Assembly (NCBI GenBank): GCA_029948255.1
Contig: JALIZF010001765.1
Location: forward strand, 372,001 to 436,000
Direction: 5' to 3'
Origin: Telmatactis stephensoni
Lineage: Eukaryota; Cnidaria; Anthozoa; Actiniaria; Isophelliidae
Length of the DNA stretch: 64,000 bases
In this document: positions 10,744-36,900 of the stretch, piece by piece
How the letters are laid out: every line of letters begins with the position of its first letter
Numbering within the stretch: position 1 is the first letter of the stretch
Notes under the pieces: generated by a model
Database searches by the model: none
What the model was told of the DNA's origin: nothing
What the model saw: only the letters and a program-made list of their open reading frames with translations
Position numbers and translations under genes: made by a program

Positions 10744-12241
10744 TAGCACCACCTCACATAAAGTACTAGTCAGTCTCCTTGTTTTTGTACATGATATGGT
10801 GTCAAACTATTGACCAGAAATGGTTCCAAGGATACCATCTTAGTGTAGACTTTCTACACATTCTTGACAAGACAAGACTGTCTACACATTCTTGATAACC
10901 CAGTAGCCTGCCTTCTATCTGGAAAAAAATTGTTTAGTGGAGTTTCGTGTCACTCGTTTCTCACTCCAGAGGAAAACCCCCCTAGGAGGGTCCCCCTAGG
11001 AGCAGTCTGTTAGAACTTGTTATGGAAGTAAAGTTCTCGTTTCTGATTGGTTGCTCTGATTAGCTCAACCAATCAGCATCCAGTATATGTACACAAATTT
11101 AACAGACGAGAGGAGGAATCAAGCACCAGACCAGTACACCAAGGTTCCTGAGGATAACGTCTACAGGACTGTAGAGAATAGGATTGATGAACGGAACTGA
11201 GAGAACAGAAAATGTTGAATTTAGAGATTGCTTATCTCTATATTTTCTATTATTGGGATGGTAGTAAAAATGTCATTGGAAGGCATACACATGTATGTAA
11301 AGGACACCATATGAGACAATAAAATAATTTATTTTTCATATTATTCCTACACTTGATTGTAAAAAATATCACATTAAATATTGTTCTTCCTACAACATAT
11401 TTACAAGTGCACCACTAATATATTCTGTAACCATTTTGTGATATACATTATAAAAGTCCTACCTATCAAGAACATGAATTGGTGATATGCACTAAAAAGG
11501 ATATCCACTTTTGTAGTGCACATTGTTAGTTCTGAGTTATTTGATATCATTCAGCACAACCATACTTGGATATCACCTTCAATACTTAATAAGCTAGGTA
11601 GCTTTCCCTAGTGAATTTCAGTTGGAGTGGTTTTTATTAACCCATGAAAAAAGTGTACTAGTTAGAGAGTGATAGACAAATACAATAGGAAACAAAATTA
11701 GTGACACAGTGCTAAATAAGTGTATTTCATGGGTTTATGAAAACGACTCTAACATATATACATGTATTTTCTACCAAGTGGATAAAATGCTAATTAGCTA
11801 CCAAAAATATTTCCCTATTTATAAGACCTAGTAGTATTTCCCAGAAATCCTCTACTTTCCCATATTCATAATGAATTGCAACTTTTTTGCCAAAAGACTT
11901 CAAAATCAACTAAGAGGAGGTTTGTGACTTCTCCTTTAATTTTGCAGTTGTTGGAGGGTGCTTTGTATCAACATCATTTTATCTGTATTCCTGGGTTTCA
12001 TCCATTCCTTTGGGAATCAAAAGACAAAGAACCAGTAGCCATGTTGGATGAACAAACAAGAGACGCTAATGAGAAATCTTTTGTTGAAGTTCATCCAAGA
12101 TGGCTGCCATGATGTCACATGCAACCCAAGAATACAACTACAATGTCTACCTCCAAAACAAAAGCATTGTCGGTATTATGAAAGAAGATAATATTTCTCA
12201 TTGTTCTGTCATTTTAATTATTCACATCCAAAGCACTCTGA
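10744..12241. other. Intergenic space between convergent EXOSC8 and SUPT20H
   Basis: No further coding sequence was recognised here; it should contain both 3' UTRs. Around 11045-11080 lies an inverted pair of CCAAT boxes (CTGATTGGTTG and CAACCAATCAG) followed by a TATA-like TATATG, reminiscent of a promoter or solo LTR, but no LTR ends or target duplication could be found. About 11985-12140 is a hairpin-forming segment in which GCCATGTTGGATGAAC pairs with GTTCATCCAAGATGGC. It would lie in the SUPT20H 3' UTR if the distal poly(A) signal is used. Confidence 0.5.
11318..11333. terminator. Opposed candidate poly(A) signals between convergent genes
   Basis: AATAAA (11318-11323) could serve EXOSC8 on the plus strand, 575 nt past its stop. 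TTTATT (11328-11333) is AATAAA for SUPT20H on the minus strand, about 910 nt past its stop. They are 4 bp apart. Other TTTATT copies closer to the SUPT20H stop (for example at 12245) could be used instead, so assignment is tentative. Confidence 0.4.
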
Positions 12242-24616
<12,375 letters not shown>

Positions 24617-24839
24617 CTGAAATGAAAATGAATTAGTCACATGAAATACATTGATAAAAGATATCTAGACACTGTGCCTCACTGTCAAATTTCATAAGGA
24701 GCAACTTTTTGGAAATAATTTATACCCTCATCACCATTGTGACAGTCTTCTTTTCATGTTAACAGACTGTCTAACATCTGATTTATCATTTCAAATATAA
24801 CTGATACTTCTTCTCTGCCAGTGTAGATTGTATTTCCTT

Positions 24840-24859
24840 GCTTTTCCTTTCTTTCTTTC

Positions 24860-24938
<79 letters not shown>

Positions 24939-25004
24939 CTCTCTCTTTCTTTCTTTCTTTCTCTTTCTTTCTTTCTTTCTTTCTTTCTTTTCTTTCTTTC
25001 TTTC

Positions 25005-25044
<40 letters not shown>

Positions 25045-25135
25045 TCCTTCTTTCTTTCCTTCTTTCTTTCTTTCTTTCTTTCCTTCTTTCCTCTCTCCTT
25101 CCTTCCTTCCTTCCTTCTTTCTTTCTTTCTTTCTA
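24840..25135. repeat. (TTTC)n microsatellite
   Basis: About 295 bp of TTTC with TTCC, CTCT and single-base variants. It is a polypyrimidine tract on the plus strand and could form triplex or slipped structures. Reading frames across it (F/L/S or K/E/R repeats) are artefacts. Confidence 0.97.
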
Positions 25136-25841
25136 TCCATCTCAGTCTCTCACTCTCTCTTCTTTTCTTTCATTCTTTTATTCTTTCTACCTGCTTAGTC
25201 TGTTTGTTCCTTTCTGAAATAATAAGCTGATTTTAGGGAGGGGAGGTGAAGGGTGTATGGAGAATGGGAACAATTGATCAACATCATAATTTCTAGCACA
25301 TTTTTTTCAATGTGATAACAATATTCAAAAGCAGCAATAGTCTCAGAAACCTATAACCAAAGCTGTTGCAAACCACTAATCAACTGACAGCAAAAGAAAG
25401 ATGACTAAGAACATTTTTTGATTGACTGTGGGGTTTTTACAACTTAATGCACAAAATAGAATGACCATTTCTAAATGGCTTCCTCATATTAGCTTGCCCA
25501 ATCACATTTTCAGCTAGTAGACTATTTTCTTGGCTCAGCCTAATATCCTAGGTTGATGGGCTTTGGGATTAATGTACTTACATATTTGAAGGAAAAAAGT
25601 TCCAAGGTATATCTTTTATTGTTATTCTATTATGTAAATGTAATAGTTTTCAATATTACATTCAATAAAAAGCAAGATACAATAAAACAGAGCTGTTTTC
25701 TTTAACCTTGGTTAACCCTACAATAATTACATGTATAGTAATCATAGTTGGTTCACACTATATTTTAAGGTTTCTTGCAATTTATAATTAATATGAATGA
25801 GATTATTTACATGTACTCATGTGAAACAGGTTAATTATATA

Positions 25842-25986
25842 GAGTGGTTTTCATATGAGTGGGAACACTTTACAGTTACGATACAATACGGTTATAGCAG
25901 GAATTTCGAATGTTTTTATAGAAACTATGATACTGGTACAGTTACGATACGGTACGGTAAGTTTCCCACTCATACGAAAATGACTC
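25842..25986. mobile_element. GAGTGG-family TA foldback MITE, intact copy, 145 bp
   Basis: The ends GAGTGGTTTTCATATGAGTG and CCCACTCATACGAAAATGAC are inverted. TA flanks lie at 25840-25841 and 25987-25988. The interior carries TTACGATAC repeats and TTTTATAGAAACTATG. It shares ends and interior with copies at 39822 and 57482. Confidence 0.85.
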
Positions 25987-26766
25987 TAACTGTGGCATTA
26001 CATCATAGCATGGACTACACTGCACTCTATCAGTATCGGTTCCACGCAATGACATACTAGAGTGATTTAACAAACACAACGGCGCAATGCTAAAGAGGAC
26101 GCTATGCGGGCTGACAAATTTTGTTCAAAATGACCGTTGACGTTGCCAACATCAAGAAGAGGATGTGAAAACAATTGGAATGGCATCCTGAGCATGGCTT
26201 CACGACATTGTCACAGTAGTCACACAACAAATGAATGTTATAAATTCGTCATCTAACATCCTATTTTTGTGTTGCGTCGCGTTTGCTAAATCACGTACTC
26301 TACTGTACTGCATGCCAAGGTTAACCACAGTCATATGAAATCTGCTGATATGCCACCATCTGCCAACAATGCACAAATTAATTCTGTAATTTTGATTAAA
26401 TTCAATTTACCAACAAACTCTAAATAAAAACTCCTATGAAATATAAAAAACCTTCTTTTGATATCATATCCCAAGCATACAAAGTGCTACTTTTTACGGC
26501 TATACTATTTTGAAAGCCCAGTGTAGGCTGTTGTACCAAATTGAAATACAATATGAAATTAACAACATAATAAAACATGCCCTCTAGAATATCAATCTTA
26601 ATTTATAAATAGCACCCACGTGATTCGACTGAAAGGTGATTGAAAGTAGCGCAAAGGTTTTTTAAACCAATGAAAATCGCTTGACAGGACGGATGAACAA
26701 ACAAATTCAATAGAACGAGGTAGAAGCACAAATATAAATGTTGATATTTTCTCAAGGACAAGGTGA

Positions 26767-27060
26767 ATGGATTTTACTGTCAGCTTGCTCGCCGCTGAAA
26801 TGATCTGGTTTGGAGAGACGAAATACTGTGTATTGCTAGATGATGTATACTTGCCTGAATATTATTCTCAGCCTCGGCACCCAACATCAGAGATAGTAGT
26901 AAACGATCAAAGAAAGAAATCTAAGCAAAATGCCGCCATTGACAGCGAACAACACATTGCCTTCCAGGCTATCTTGTCCGTGAACAACACAGGAATCCCA
27001 CTAACAAGTATTAAAGACGTGATTTTACAAATTGATTTTCGAAAAAGTTGTGAATTTTAA
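26767..27060 (+). other. Unassigned 97-codon ORF
   Basis: An ATG-initiated frame in the divergent interval, without low-complexity sequence, containing ETKYCVLLDDVYLPEYY and a lysine-rich NDQRKKSKQ segment. There are no recognisable domains, signal peptide or membrane segment, and no clear splice sites. It could be a small gene, a 5' exon or chance. Its CG content is higher than in flanking DNA. Confidence 0.2.
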
Positions 27061-29588
27061 TATCGTGGCATAAATAAGGATATCGTAGCATCATCTTATA
27101 TAAGAAAAACACCTGAAGATTTTCTATAAGTTAAAAATCAATGAATTTTGTCGTCGGCAGGAGCTGTGGGCACGCCCCAAATGATTTGCGCAGGATCGTA
27201 ATGATTAAATTGTGCTATCATCTCAGATAATGATGTATCTTTGGCCATTTATGGATTTAATTTCCCATCTTCGAATAGTGAAATGAATACTCTGGTGCCT
27301 TGCCACGTACCGAAAGTCCGGCGCGGTGCAAATCAGCCAGGGAGTCGAGTTCCTTTCTCCACGCCCTTCATAAATTTCAGTTTCATTGAAAATCGCCTCA
27401 TGAAAATTGCAATTTCTTATTATAAAATTTCTTTTCTGACGACTAAGTGGTTAATCTAAGATATCTGATATAGAATAATCCAACAGTAGTAATATCGATG
27501 TCTCCTTGCTAATAGGCCACATAAAAACTCATGGCTTAATCCGCACGAAATTGTCTGACGTGGCGAAAGTATCGGTGACTTATCGTCTATCTCTTGTTAT
27601 TCTATAGATTCAAATACTCTAGGAAAACACTGTCAAACGAAAACGGAATCAAGCCCTTGAGAATTCAATGCTGACTAGCATCAGTGAACGAACGCCTATC
27701 GAGTCGCCAAAACTTCCTCTCGTTTTAAGATCATTTCAACTAATTACTCAATGATCTTTCGATTTCTATCGCCTAAAAAAGGTTAGCAGATCGTTTTTTT
27801 CTTGTTCAGAAAAAAAATTAATATCATTTTGATATATTGTTTTCATTTCTCAAAAGTTGGACTGAAGTTCTAGCCACAAATATGCCTTTCGTCTTTAATA
27901 AAAGAGTTGTCAACATTAATTGAAAACTTGGTGCCACATTTTCTAAGCCTACCTTTCGTTTATTCAAGTCTTTTAATTGAGGCTCAAGCGAAAAACTCAT
28001 TTATTTATCGCTTCTCATGTCGCCGAAAATGTCACTTTAAAGAAATTTAAAACAAGTCGTGGACAAGCGAAGTTTGCGGCTGTCGGCAGTTTTTAACAGT
28101 TTCAAACTTGAAGTAAAAAGGTTCGCAGCTATAAAGCCTTTCATTTGTTTGGAGATGACATTTCCGGGTGAGCAGAAAGAGGAGAGACGCTTGGCGGTCG
28201 TCTTAGGACACTCTCCAAACAACTGCGCGCTGAGAGAATTCAGGGCTCTTGAAAAGAAAATAATTAGAAATTCATCCAACGCTACTCAAATATATCTCTT
28301 TTTGTCTTTAAACAACAATGACGACAATTCTCAGCTTGTGCTACCTCTTTCGTTTCTATTTAGCTATCTCCATGGTTCTTAGCTTGGCGCCGTTTTAAGC
28401 TGCGTTCCCAAGATGTCTGCCGACTCTTTGTGATCGAAACTCAGTTTCAGTATTTTTTGATCAAATTTGGAAAAAAGGCCAAAAGGACAAGTTTATTATT
28501 AATTACAGAGCTTCATCGCGCACCACCTCGTCACCAACACTGCGACTCCGCCAAGTATAATGCTACTCTCATTACCTTCAAGTGCCTACCATTTTCAAAC
28601 TGAGAGGCATATTACAGTTAATGGCATATTTTGCCAAACAACTCCCCACTATTTCTATGTTTTTAGCCGCTACAGTTCTTATGCTTAACAAAATCAATGA
28701 AAGACTTCTTTGCGAAATGTCTTGATTATTAATGGGATTCCTGTTTACTTTTGATCCTGCGTTGCATAAGTACAGGTGTAGGCGAATCACACTGTGATAA
28801 TCCATTATCAAGAACTCGTTAAGAGCGAAGCTACGATATTAATTCCCACTGATGTTTGGTATTTAAAATTTGTAAATCACCACAAGGTTTGTAGATGTGG
28901 GAAAACCAGCACCAATTTGAAAATTATGGATTGATCTCATGCAGTTTGATTGAATAATTAAGAAAATAGCTGCTCTGTTTCGGGCGTTAAAACCACAGGC
29001 TGGAAAGCCAGTGGAAGTTATACTTTATCTTACCAAGCTAAACATGAAAATACACAAAAAGCTATCTTACTGAAAGAATTAAAAACAACTGTAAGTTAGC
29101 TGGTTTCCATGCATGTTTGCCAAAACAAAAGCAGCCAATTTGAAACCGTGCCATTTTGCGTGTAAGCAAAAATTAATCAGCCAGGAAAGAAGGCACCAGC
29201 CATTTCAGCCAGTTATACATTTCATAGCTTACACGCGGTAAAAACTATAGTCAAAAATACCGACTATCCAATAGTGATATTCACAGAAATTGCTAATTGT
29301 AGCGGAAGAAGTGAGTCATTTTGCAAACCGTTCACTTGAAGTAATCGGTTTTTATTTCAATTGGATGTTATTAAAAGCCTTTAAATGCCCAAGGAAAACA
29401 GGACACCGCTATATCGGTTGGGCAATTAGATTCGAACATTATATCCAAAAATTAATATAGGAAAAAAATGAAGTGACAAATAGGCACCAATATTCTTTAC
29501 ATACATGTAACGATATTTTGATATTGTGGATTATATGAAGGGAAAAGCAAAGCAAAACTTTATAATGATGGAACAATTGGAGGCTAAC

Positions 29589-29690
29589 CGCTGTCAGACC
29601 TTTGGCGATTTCGGCCATGTCGGTAGATTTCGGAGCTTTATCGGAGGTGGCCGGTTCGCCAGTTTTGTGGCTAGATGGCATCTCTGTCAC
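29589..29690 (-). CDS. Candidate first coding exon on the minus strand (possibly SUPT20H)
   Basis: Thirty-four codons run from an ATG at 29690 to a GT donor (GCG then GTTAGC) at 29588, ending in phase 0. That is the phase demanded by the acceptor of the first identified SUPT20H exon (24616). The peptide contains MPSSHKTGEPATSDK and MAEIAKGLTA. It does not resemble the vertebrate N-terminus MQQALELALDRAEY, so the assignment rests only on strand, phase, position and the CpG-rich setting. It could belong to another minus-strand transcript or be chance. Confidence 0.25.
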
Positions 29691-30989
29691 AGCTAATAAT
29701 CGTTCACGTTTTCAAGCCTCGGAAATTACACTTTCACATCTTGATTCGAACAGGATTATCAATTACGCACAAAAAGTTGGATTATGTTCTTGTGTACTTG
29801 TGGCAGAGACGCACATCTGATCCACTCAGATCGGAAGAATGTGCGAAAAGAAGCCCCGATAAGTTATCGTATTGCTTGAGGCTTGCAACAGGAAAAAAAA
29901 ACAATTTCCCATACTTCATGCATCATGATAACGTTTAATTCAACAACTAGGATATCCACACAAGAATATAAGGAATATCAAAGTTGAAAACTAAAGAAAC
30001 AAAAGTAAAAATAAAATTAAAGTTTCCGCATCCCAGTCGTCCAACATCCTGGGCAACACGTGACTCAGGAAATACGAAGAACTAAAGGATATAAAAACGC
30101 GTTGTATTTTTATGAAATGACAACTGGTAGTATTTGAAGAGCTCAGAAATACTGGCGCCAGTGAAAGAATAGATAATTGACCTCTATCTAAAAAAGGAAC
30201 TCGCATGGGCCCGACTTTCGACTTCCTATGAGAGATCTTTTCTCTCGCGCTGAATTATTTACCTCTCTAAGTGAGTTTACTTTTGAAAGGTAAACTAAGA
30301 AGTGACGTACACAAAAAAAAACTTAAAGTGTTGACTGCTTAAAGCGTCATTCGTGAGCCAGAAGCAGTGGCTGGGGAGCAAAAAATTACCACTAATTAGA
30401 GTACATTTATACGTTATGGTCTGTGGCACTCGTTCAAACAACTCGGGCTTATCGCAAATAGCATCTTTCATTTTCTTCATATTTTCGGTACACCGTCAAG
30501 TCAACAAGTATTAGATAAATCTTGGTTGGACCTTTTGTTTGCTTCGCTATCATATAACCTCGGGTGCCCATGTTAAACAACATTTTCAATGAACGAATCA
30601 ACGGGAAGCTGGGTCGAAGCGAACAAAGGAACGGATCAAATCCTCAGGGAGGGGACCCTTAAGAGTTTGCGAACCTAAGTTTCAAATTGCGATAATTTCT
30701 ATTCATTTCAAGTATTTTCAATAGAATCGTAAGTAATACTATAATTCTTCGATTCTCAAAAGATTTAATTTATATTTAGTATCGATATTTTATTGAATGA
30801 CTTTCTTTGCGGTTTTTCATTGTCAAGGTATTACATGACTCGTGTCTCACCCCCTGGAGGATTGGAAAAAACAGGAGGAACGCCAACACGATCGCCTCTG
30901 TGGCCCGTAAGTCTAGACAGAGCGCCCTGCGATGGCGTTTGAGTTAGGATGAAGACCTTCTATTTCGACCATATCTCTGCTGCTTAAGC

Positions 30990-33900
30990 ATGGGAAATTA
31001 TCCGGGAACGAAGCGAGAGCAAGTTGAAGTAAGCCCTGAAATGCTTCTATGTCGATTAAAGCGAGCTGCTTATAAAGGCTCGAAGAAAGACCTACGTGAA
31101 CTGATCAAAGCGGGCGCACCAATTGATGGTTGTCACAAATATGGCAAAACTGCTTTGCACGAAGCAGTACGACACGGACAGTATAGATGTGTGGAAATAC
31201 TGTTAAAGCATAATGCGAATGTTAACATTGCGACCTACGATGGCTTGACTCCGATTCACGAAGCCGCCGAACAAGGATATGTGGATTGTTTGAATGCTCT
31301 GCTCGAACAAGGGGCTCACGTAAACGCGTCGACACGAAGCAACTGGACTGCTTTACACTACGCCGCTCGTAATGGCCATATAGAATGTTTAGAATTACTT
31401 TTGAAACACGGAGCCAACGTGAATGCGACCGCAAATGGCGGTTGGAGGCCTCTTCACGTCGCAGTTCGTCATGGACACACTGATTGTGTAAAACTACTTT
31501 TACAATACAACGCCGAAGTTGATCCACCGCCTGTACCTGCATGGCGGGTAAGTTGTTGACGAGTATTTTTCCTATCAGTATTTTTTCTGGAGTCGAAAAT
31601 GTACAATTTGAGCTCCGTAGAAGAGCGGTTTGAGAGCGAAACGTCAAGTACGCAGTCGTGTGTTGTGTTTTGGCCAATTTTTTGTATGTATTTGTTTAGC
31701 TTTGGCGTGCTGACTTTTTGTATGTGGTGCTAGCGCAGTTGGTGGGAACTGCGAGAGCTGAAATATTAAAGTACATTGCTACTTGCCGTGAAATACACGA
31801 TTCGCTAAAACTCAACGAAAACAAGCCTAATGTCTCTCAAATATCACACAAGTCAGTCATACGACCAGACGCAGTTTGTTTTGGCGAAGGACGAAGTCTT
31901 TTGACCAAGAATATTCACGAAATGCAGTTCCACAAGAACTTTGAACTTGTATCTTCGTCTACTAATCTAGTAATCCCATAATAGTAATTGTAGTTTTCCC
32001 GAAGTGGCGTTCATATTTAAAAAAGTGGTCACAACACCAGAAAATCCTAGTTCTTTTATGATCGACTATTTTAGCAAGTCTAGGCAAGAAAGCCACGCGG
32101 CGTAGTCTAAAAGATTGAACGGAGATTGTAAAATATATTTACAACTCGGTTTCCCTGCAGAGTTCTTATGATTAATCCTTGATCTTATACACGACTTTCA
32201 TTACGGGAATACTCTACCCCTCGTCGCTTTTTCAATCTCCGAATCTTCCGAATTTTTCTTTCCGTGTCCAAATTGGACTGATCTCGTCTTTCCTCTAAAC
32301 TCGAAATCTGAAATGAAGGAGCTATCGAAGTTAGACGGATATTTGCTCGATCATGTGACAAGATTTCCAAATAATCTATGTGAGCTATCAACTCTGTTGG
32401 CCTAACAAGTTATTAACGATTATTTCATAACTCTATTCCATACCAGAGAAAAGTATTATAGCTGAATAATCTAGACGAATAATGTTTTCGGCTCCAGCAG
32501 ATTAAAATTGCGTGTCATGTCTGTAGGAACTATAGACCTCGCGATAATATTATATCAAAACAAAACTTGAAATCAATATTTAGTGTTTTTTAAGGGGAAA
32601 TTTTATTCCCTTTGAAGGTTTTGGTAGTTTTAACTAACCAATTCTTGTTCCTCCTTTCCCCAACTAGTTTCAGCTGTCATGTGACTGACTTCAAAAGAGT
32701 TCGTAGAGCTTTTTCCTAGTCCTTTCTGATTTACTACCTTAACTTGATTAACCTAAGTTTTACAATATCACTGCATTAGAATTCATAAATGAGATAGAAA
32801 AATGAAATCACTTTGGTTCGTTTCTGTCATCAATTCTGCAAGATGGGCTATTTCTCCAAACAATTCCAAAGCTTTTCTTGATCTGAACTTTGTCAGCACC
32901 TCAGAAGCAAAATTAGAGATTTTAAGACTTGCCTACTCTTAGAGTCTAATGCTCTCTTAGTAAGCTAAAAGAATTTGGGTGGTATCAGTGAAGCAGCAAT
33001 AGATTTTTATCTTGCCTGACTATTGTTAAACCATTGGGAACTCCATATCAAAGGGTTTGAACCTTTATCTTGGAAAAAGGGCTCTCACGCTATCCCAGCT
33101 ATTTCGACATGCATGTTTTTTACCTCCAAACATCCTGAAAGCAAACCTTCCAATATACCATATAAAATTGGGCTTCTTTAACGAACTACTTGATTTTATC
33201 TGTTGTGTCCCTTCAAGCATGGTTGACATTAATAAATAGAGTGGTTTCATTTCATAAAACTATAGAAGGCTATAAGTTAGTATGCTTGAGTAATTCTATA
33301 TGCTGCCCTCAATTATTTGCCCTAAGGATATATTATGTTGAGATGAACTTGGCCATCTTGCATCAGTTTTAAATGAAAAAGTATCCATCTTTTATTAGAA
33401 ATGTTATTTGTCCTTTATGGTTTAATGAGAGTATATTATCTAGATGTGTAACATTGGTCTCACAAATTATAGTTTCTATTGTTAAAGTCCTTTCATGAGA
33501 GAAGTTTTCCACAGACATATGTGATTCTGATTTGTTGTAGTCAAAATGGAATGATTTAGAAGCCATCTGTCTGAACAACAACTTGCAGCACTGTCTCACT
33601 TATAGTGTCATGTTTTGAGAAAAAAACTTGAAGTTTCAAAAACTGCCTGGGAAGAAAAACCATTTACAAAACATTTCAAAATTATTCAAAATCAATGTAA
33701 AAAGTTCCCTCTACAACCCTTAAATATATTACTAAACTGTTATAAGCTATATTGTCAACTAAGACATTACTCTTAAAGAGCTTTAATTTTTAAGTTTAGA
33801 ACGTCATCTGTGCTCATGTTTCAATTTGAAAGTCATGATAATGTCAGTGATTTTTTGTTGCCATTTGTTTCAACTGGGTGTCATGCAGTAGCCAATCTTC

Positions 33901-36900
33901 TTTTCCTTTGATTCTCACAGCATCACCTGCTGCTAAAGCCTTTGTATCTGTAAAATGAAGTTTGTGGGAACATATTTATCCAACTGGGATACAACATAGT
34001 TTCTTACTGAACTTCACTGTTCAACACTTGGGTTCTTATAGTTAGTCAGATTTTGTGGTGAGAGCTTTTAGATGGGATAAAGGATATGATTCTGTCATTA
34101 ATGTTCTACTGGTTCATTCTACGTTTCATAGAGTGAGTACTCTCCACAATGTCTATTATTAATTAACATAATTTATAGCACTAAACATTACGCTAGACAT
34201 TCACAGCATCACTGGAGTCAGTGATATTCGTTCGATATCATAATTAATTTTTAAAACCATCTTGTTGGACTTGTTGTCTTTGTTTATCATATGAAATTCT
34301 GAACCCAAAATATTCCCCTTCACTAAAGAATATTCTAGTTTAGAGTGTATTTGAAAGAAAATCTTCATTCTGAATACAAGTCAGATGTTTTTGTATTTAG
34401 TATTTTATTATCAAATAGCTTTCTATTTTGGAATATTCAAGTTGACTAAAATTGTTTCATTTTGTCAAAAGAAACAAATGGCTAGAAAAACAATGATAAT
34501 AAATCTAGTGTTTTTTTCAGAAGTAATTCACAATTTTTATTAGTAAATGCTATTAGGAAAATATCTTTCCTTTGCTGCCTCATTGTAAGCCAGTATTCTA
34601 AATATCTATAAAACTATGAAGTGCATTTGAAATCTATAGCATATGGTGGTAATTTACTCTATTTTACTTGATATAGATCCCTTCCTGTTGAAGTTTTTAC
34701 CAAATAACAGTTTAAACCAGAAGTTACATTAACCAATAACTTCTTAAATTGTTTTTCTCTTATTTGGGGTTATATAAGCTTATATTTTGTCTGAACCATA
34801 GGTAATAACAATAGGTTTTCACCAATGCAAGCCTATTTACATATAACTAAAGATCATTGCTTCATACCTTTTTTCATTCCCATAAATATTTTGTTCTCAA
34901 AACAAAATATTAAAACCTCCTAAGGATTTATGTGACAGAAAATGTCTTTTCCACTTGTTTATTATTCACCCATTTATTACTTTAAAAATTGATCTTTTGA
35001 TTTGTTATTATTAATTTCATGAGTTATGGCTTTAGCTTCAGTATTTTGAACCTAACAACACAATAAATATTATTGATTCTGTGCTGAATGCATTGTACTA
35101 GATTTAATTAAATTTCTTTGAGAAAAAGAAATCTACGCACACTTTGCTTTGTTTGAAATTCCAGAAAAGAATAGAAAATAAAACTTCTTTTGTTTTTCAT
35201 ATCTAGACTTTGTTGCATTTCATACATTATTTGCACTGTATCTAAGCTCGTAATCATTACTAATATTACTGATTTAAGAATTCTGAATTTAACTAAAAGT
35301 AATTTGCTTTTGAATTTGTTATTGAATGTATCATTTTGTATAGATTTTTAAAACTTTTTCTAAATTTAACACCATTGTATTATTTTTCTTGCACATGTGA
35401 ATTTTTTTAATTAATTAGTTATTTAATCCTAAGCGCCCTGCTGAGCAGCTAAATAAGATTACTCAAACCTTCAAATCTCATTTGTTATTCTCCTCGGAAA
35501 TTTTTTTTGGTCAAATGCAGTCGATACTCTTTGTTTTGATGTTAAGTTTCAAGCACAAAAATTTACCATTGTTGTTAATTTGTATCATCTAGATGACAGA
35601 TTGTTTCAGTTTGTGTAGCCTGTGGTGATAACAAATTGTCTGGCTCACTGCATGAAACTTTGTTTTAACTGTCAGATGTTAGAGAGCTGTTGTTAGGGCC
35701 TTGATCCCAACCTTTGTTAACCTACATGTACAAATATGATATTTTGGTACCTTTCATTTCACTCAAGGCTGTAATCTTTCCATAGACAAATATCGTAATC
35801 TCTGGACACTCACACAAAAATGTTGGTAACACCATCAAATAAATCCTTGTCCAGAGGAGAAATTTATTAAACAGTATCTGATTGATTATTATGCAATAAT
35901 TAAGGGCTGATTGTTATATACACTCAAACTTTCTTTCATGCAAATTAAATATTGAAAGTTCTGAGTGCAAAGTTTGATGCAATTTTGTTAAAATCTAATG
36001 TAATTCCTTCACATTATGTTGTTATTGGATTGTAATCCTTGGTTAAGCATTACCATATTTACAGTTGATTTCACAAAACTTTGCCTCCTAAGATTCTGAA
36101 ATTCGTTCCCAAGTTTGTTTGAAACTCCCAAACTTTGTTCAATGAACTGTAACGTGATTACTTTCAGAATTCAAATATCTCCAGAAATTTCATCTAAAAA
36201 CCACAAATAATTTTTATCATCCCAGTAAAGCAATTCAGAGCCGTTTTAGAGGGAATTTCAGGAAATATTTGGAATCTGAAAGTAAACATGTTGTGGTTCA
36301 CTGAACAAAGTTCGGAAGTTTCAAGTGAACTTGGGAACTTGCGAACAAACTTCGGAATCTTTGTGGGCAAAGTTTTGGGAAATCAACTATAATGAGGAAT
36401 TCAAGAGTAAATGGTACATTTCCTGAAAATCACGAAACAACCTATTTCACCTATAAAGTGTTATAATAACTTTTTGGGTCAATTTCTCTTCAATCCAACA
36501 ATCATCAATCTGTATATAAACATATACTCTATTGAAGACAAGATTGATGTAGAACAACTCTAGTGTGCTGTCTGGAAAATCATACAGTCATGAATTTTAT
36601 GTAGAAAGGATTTTAACTTTAGCTTTAACTTTAGAATCATGGTACTGGAATTTCTGTACTGTGCATTTTTTGACTCAGGGCACAAAAACGATAACACTAT
36701 AAGTTTTCAACTCAATCTGGAGTCTTTACATATAAACAAAGAAATTTATTTGTGATTGCCCTTTTTGAGTACAAAAGTGTATTAGCAATTAAATAGTAGA
36801 AGACAAGGATGGGAAATACTGTGATACCTTGTAAGTTACCTAAAAACATGAAAGCAAAAAGGTAGGTCATAAACTATTATTAAGTAAGCATTGTAAACTA

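Larger units (their letters stand above)
24617..30989. other. Divergent intergenic interval, SUPT20H 5' side to the ankyrin gene
   Basis: This stretch must contain the missing first SUPT20H exon and promoter and the promoter of the plus-strand ankyrin/SOCS gene. From about 26.0 kb rightward CG dinucleotides become frequent, as at an unmethylated 5' region. Apart from the items listed separately (TTTC repeat, one MITE, two small ORFs, one candidate exon) I see no domain-bearing coding sequence. Confidence 0.5.

Noticed and set aside
11007..11220. Solo LTR with CCAAT boxes and TATATG
   Set aside because: It begins with TGTTAG, but no matching CA end and no target duplication could be found.
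24754..25230. Long F/L/S-rich and K/E/R-rich ORFs on both strands
   Set aside because: Products of the (TTTC)n array; homopolymeric composition and no domain.
31222..31677. Minus-strand ORF of 151 codons across ankyrin exon 1
   Set aside because: Shadow of the ankyrin-repeat coding frame.
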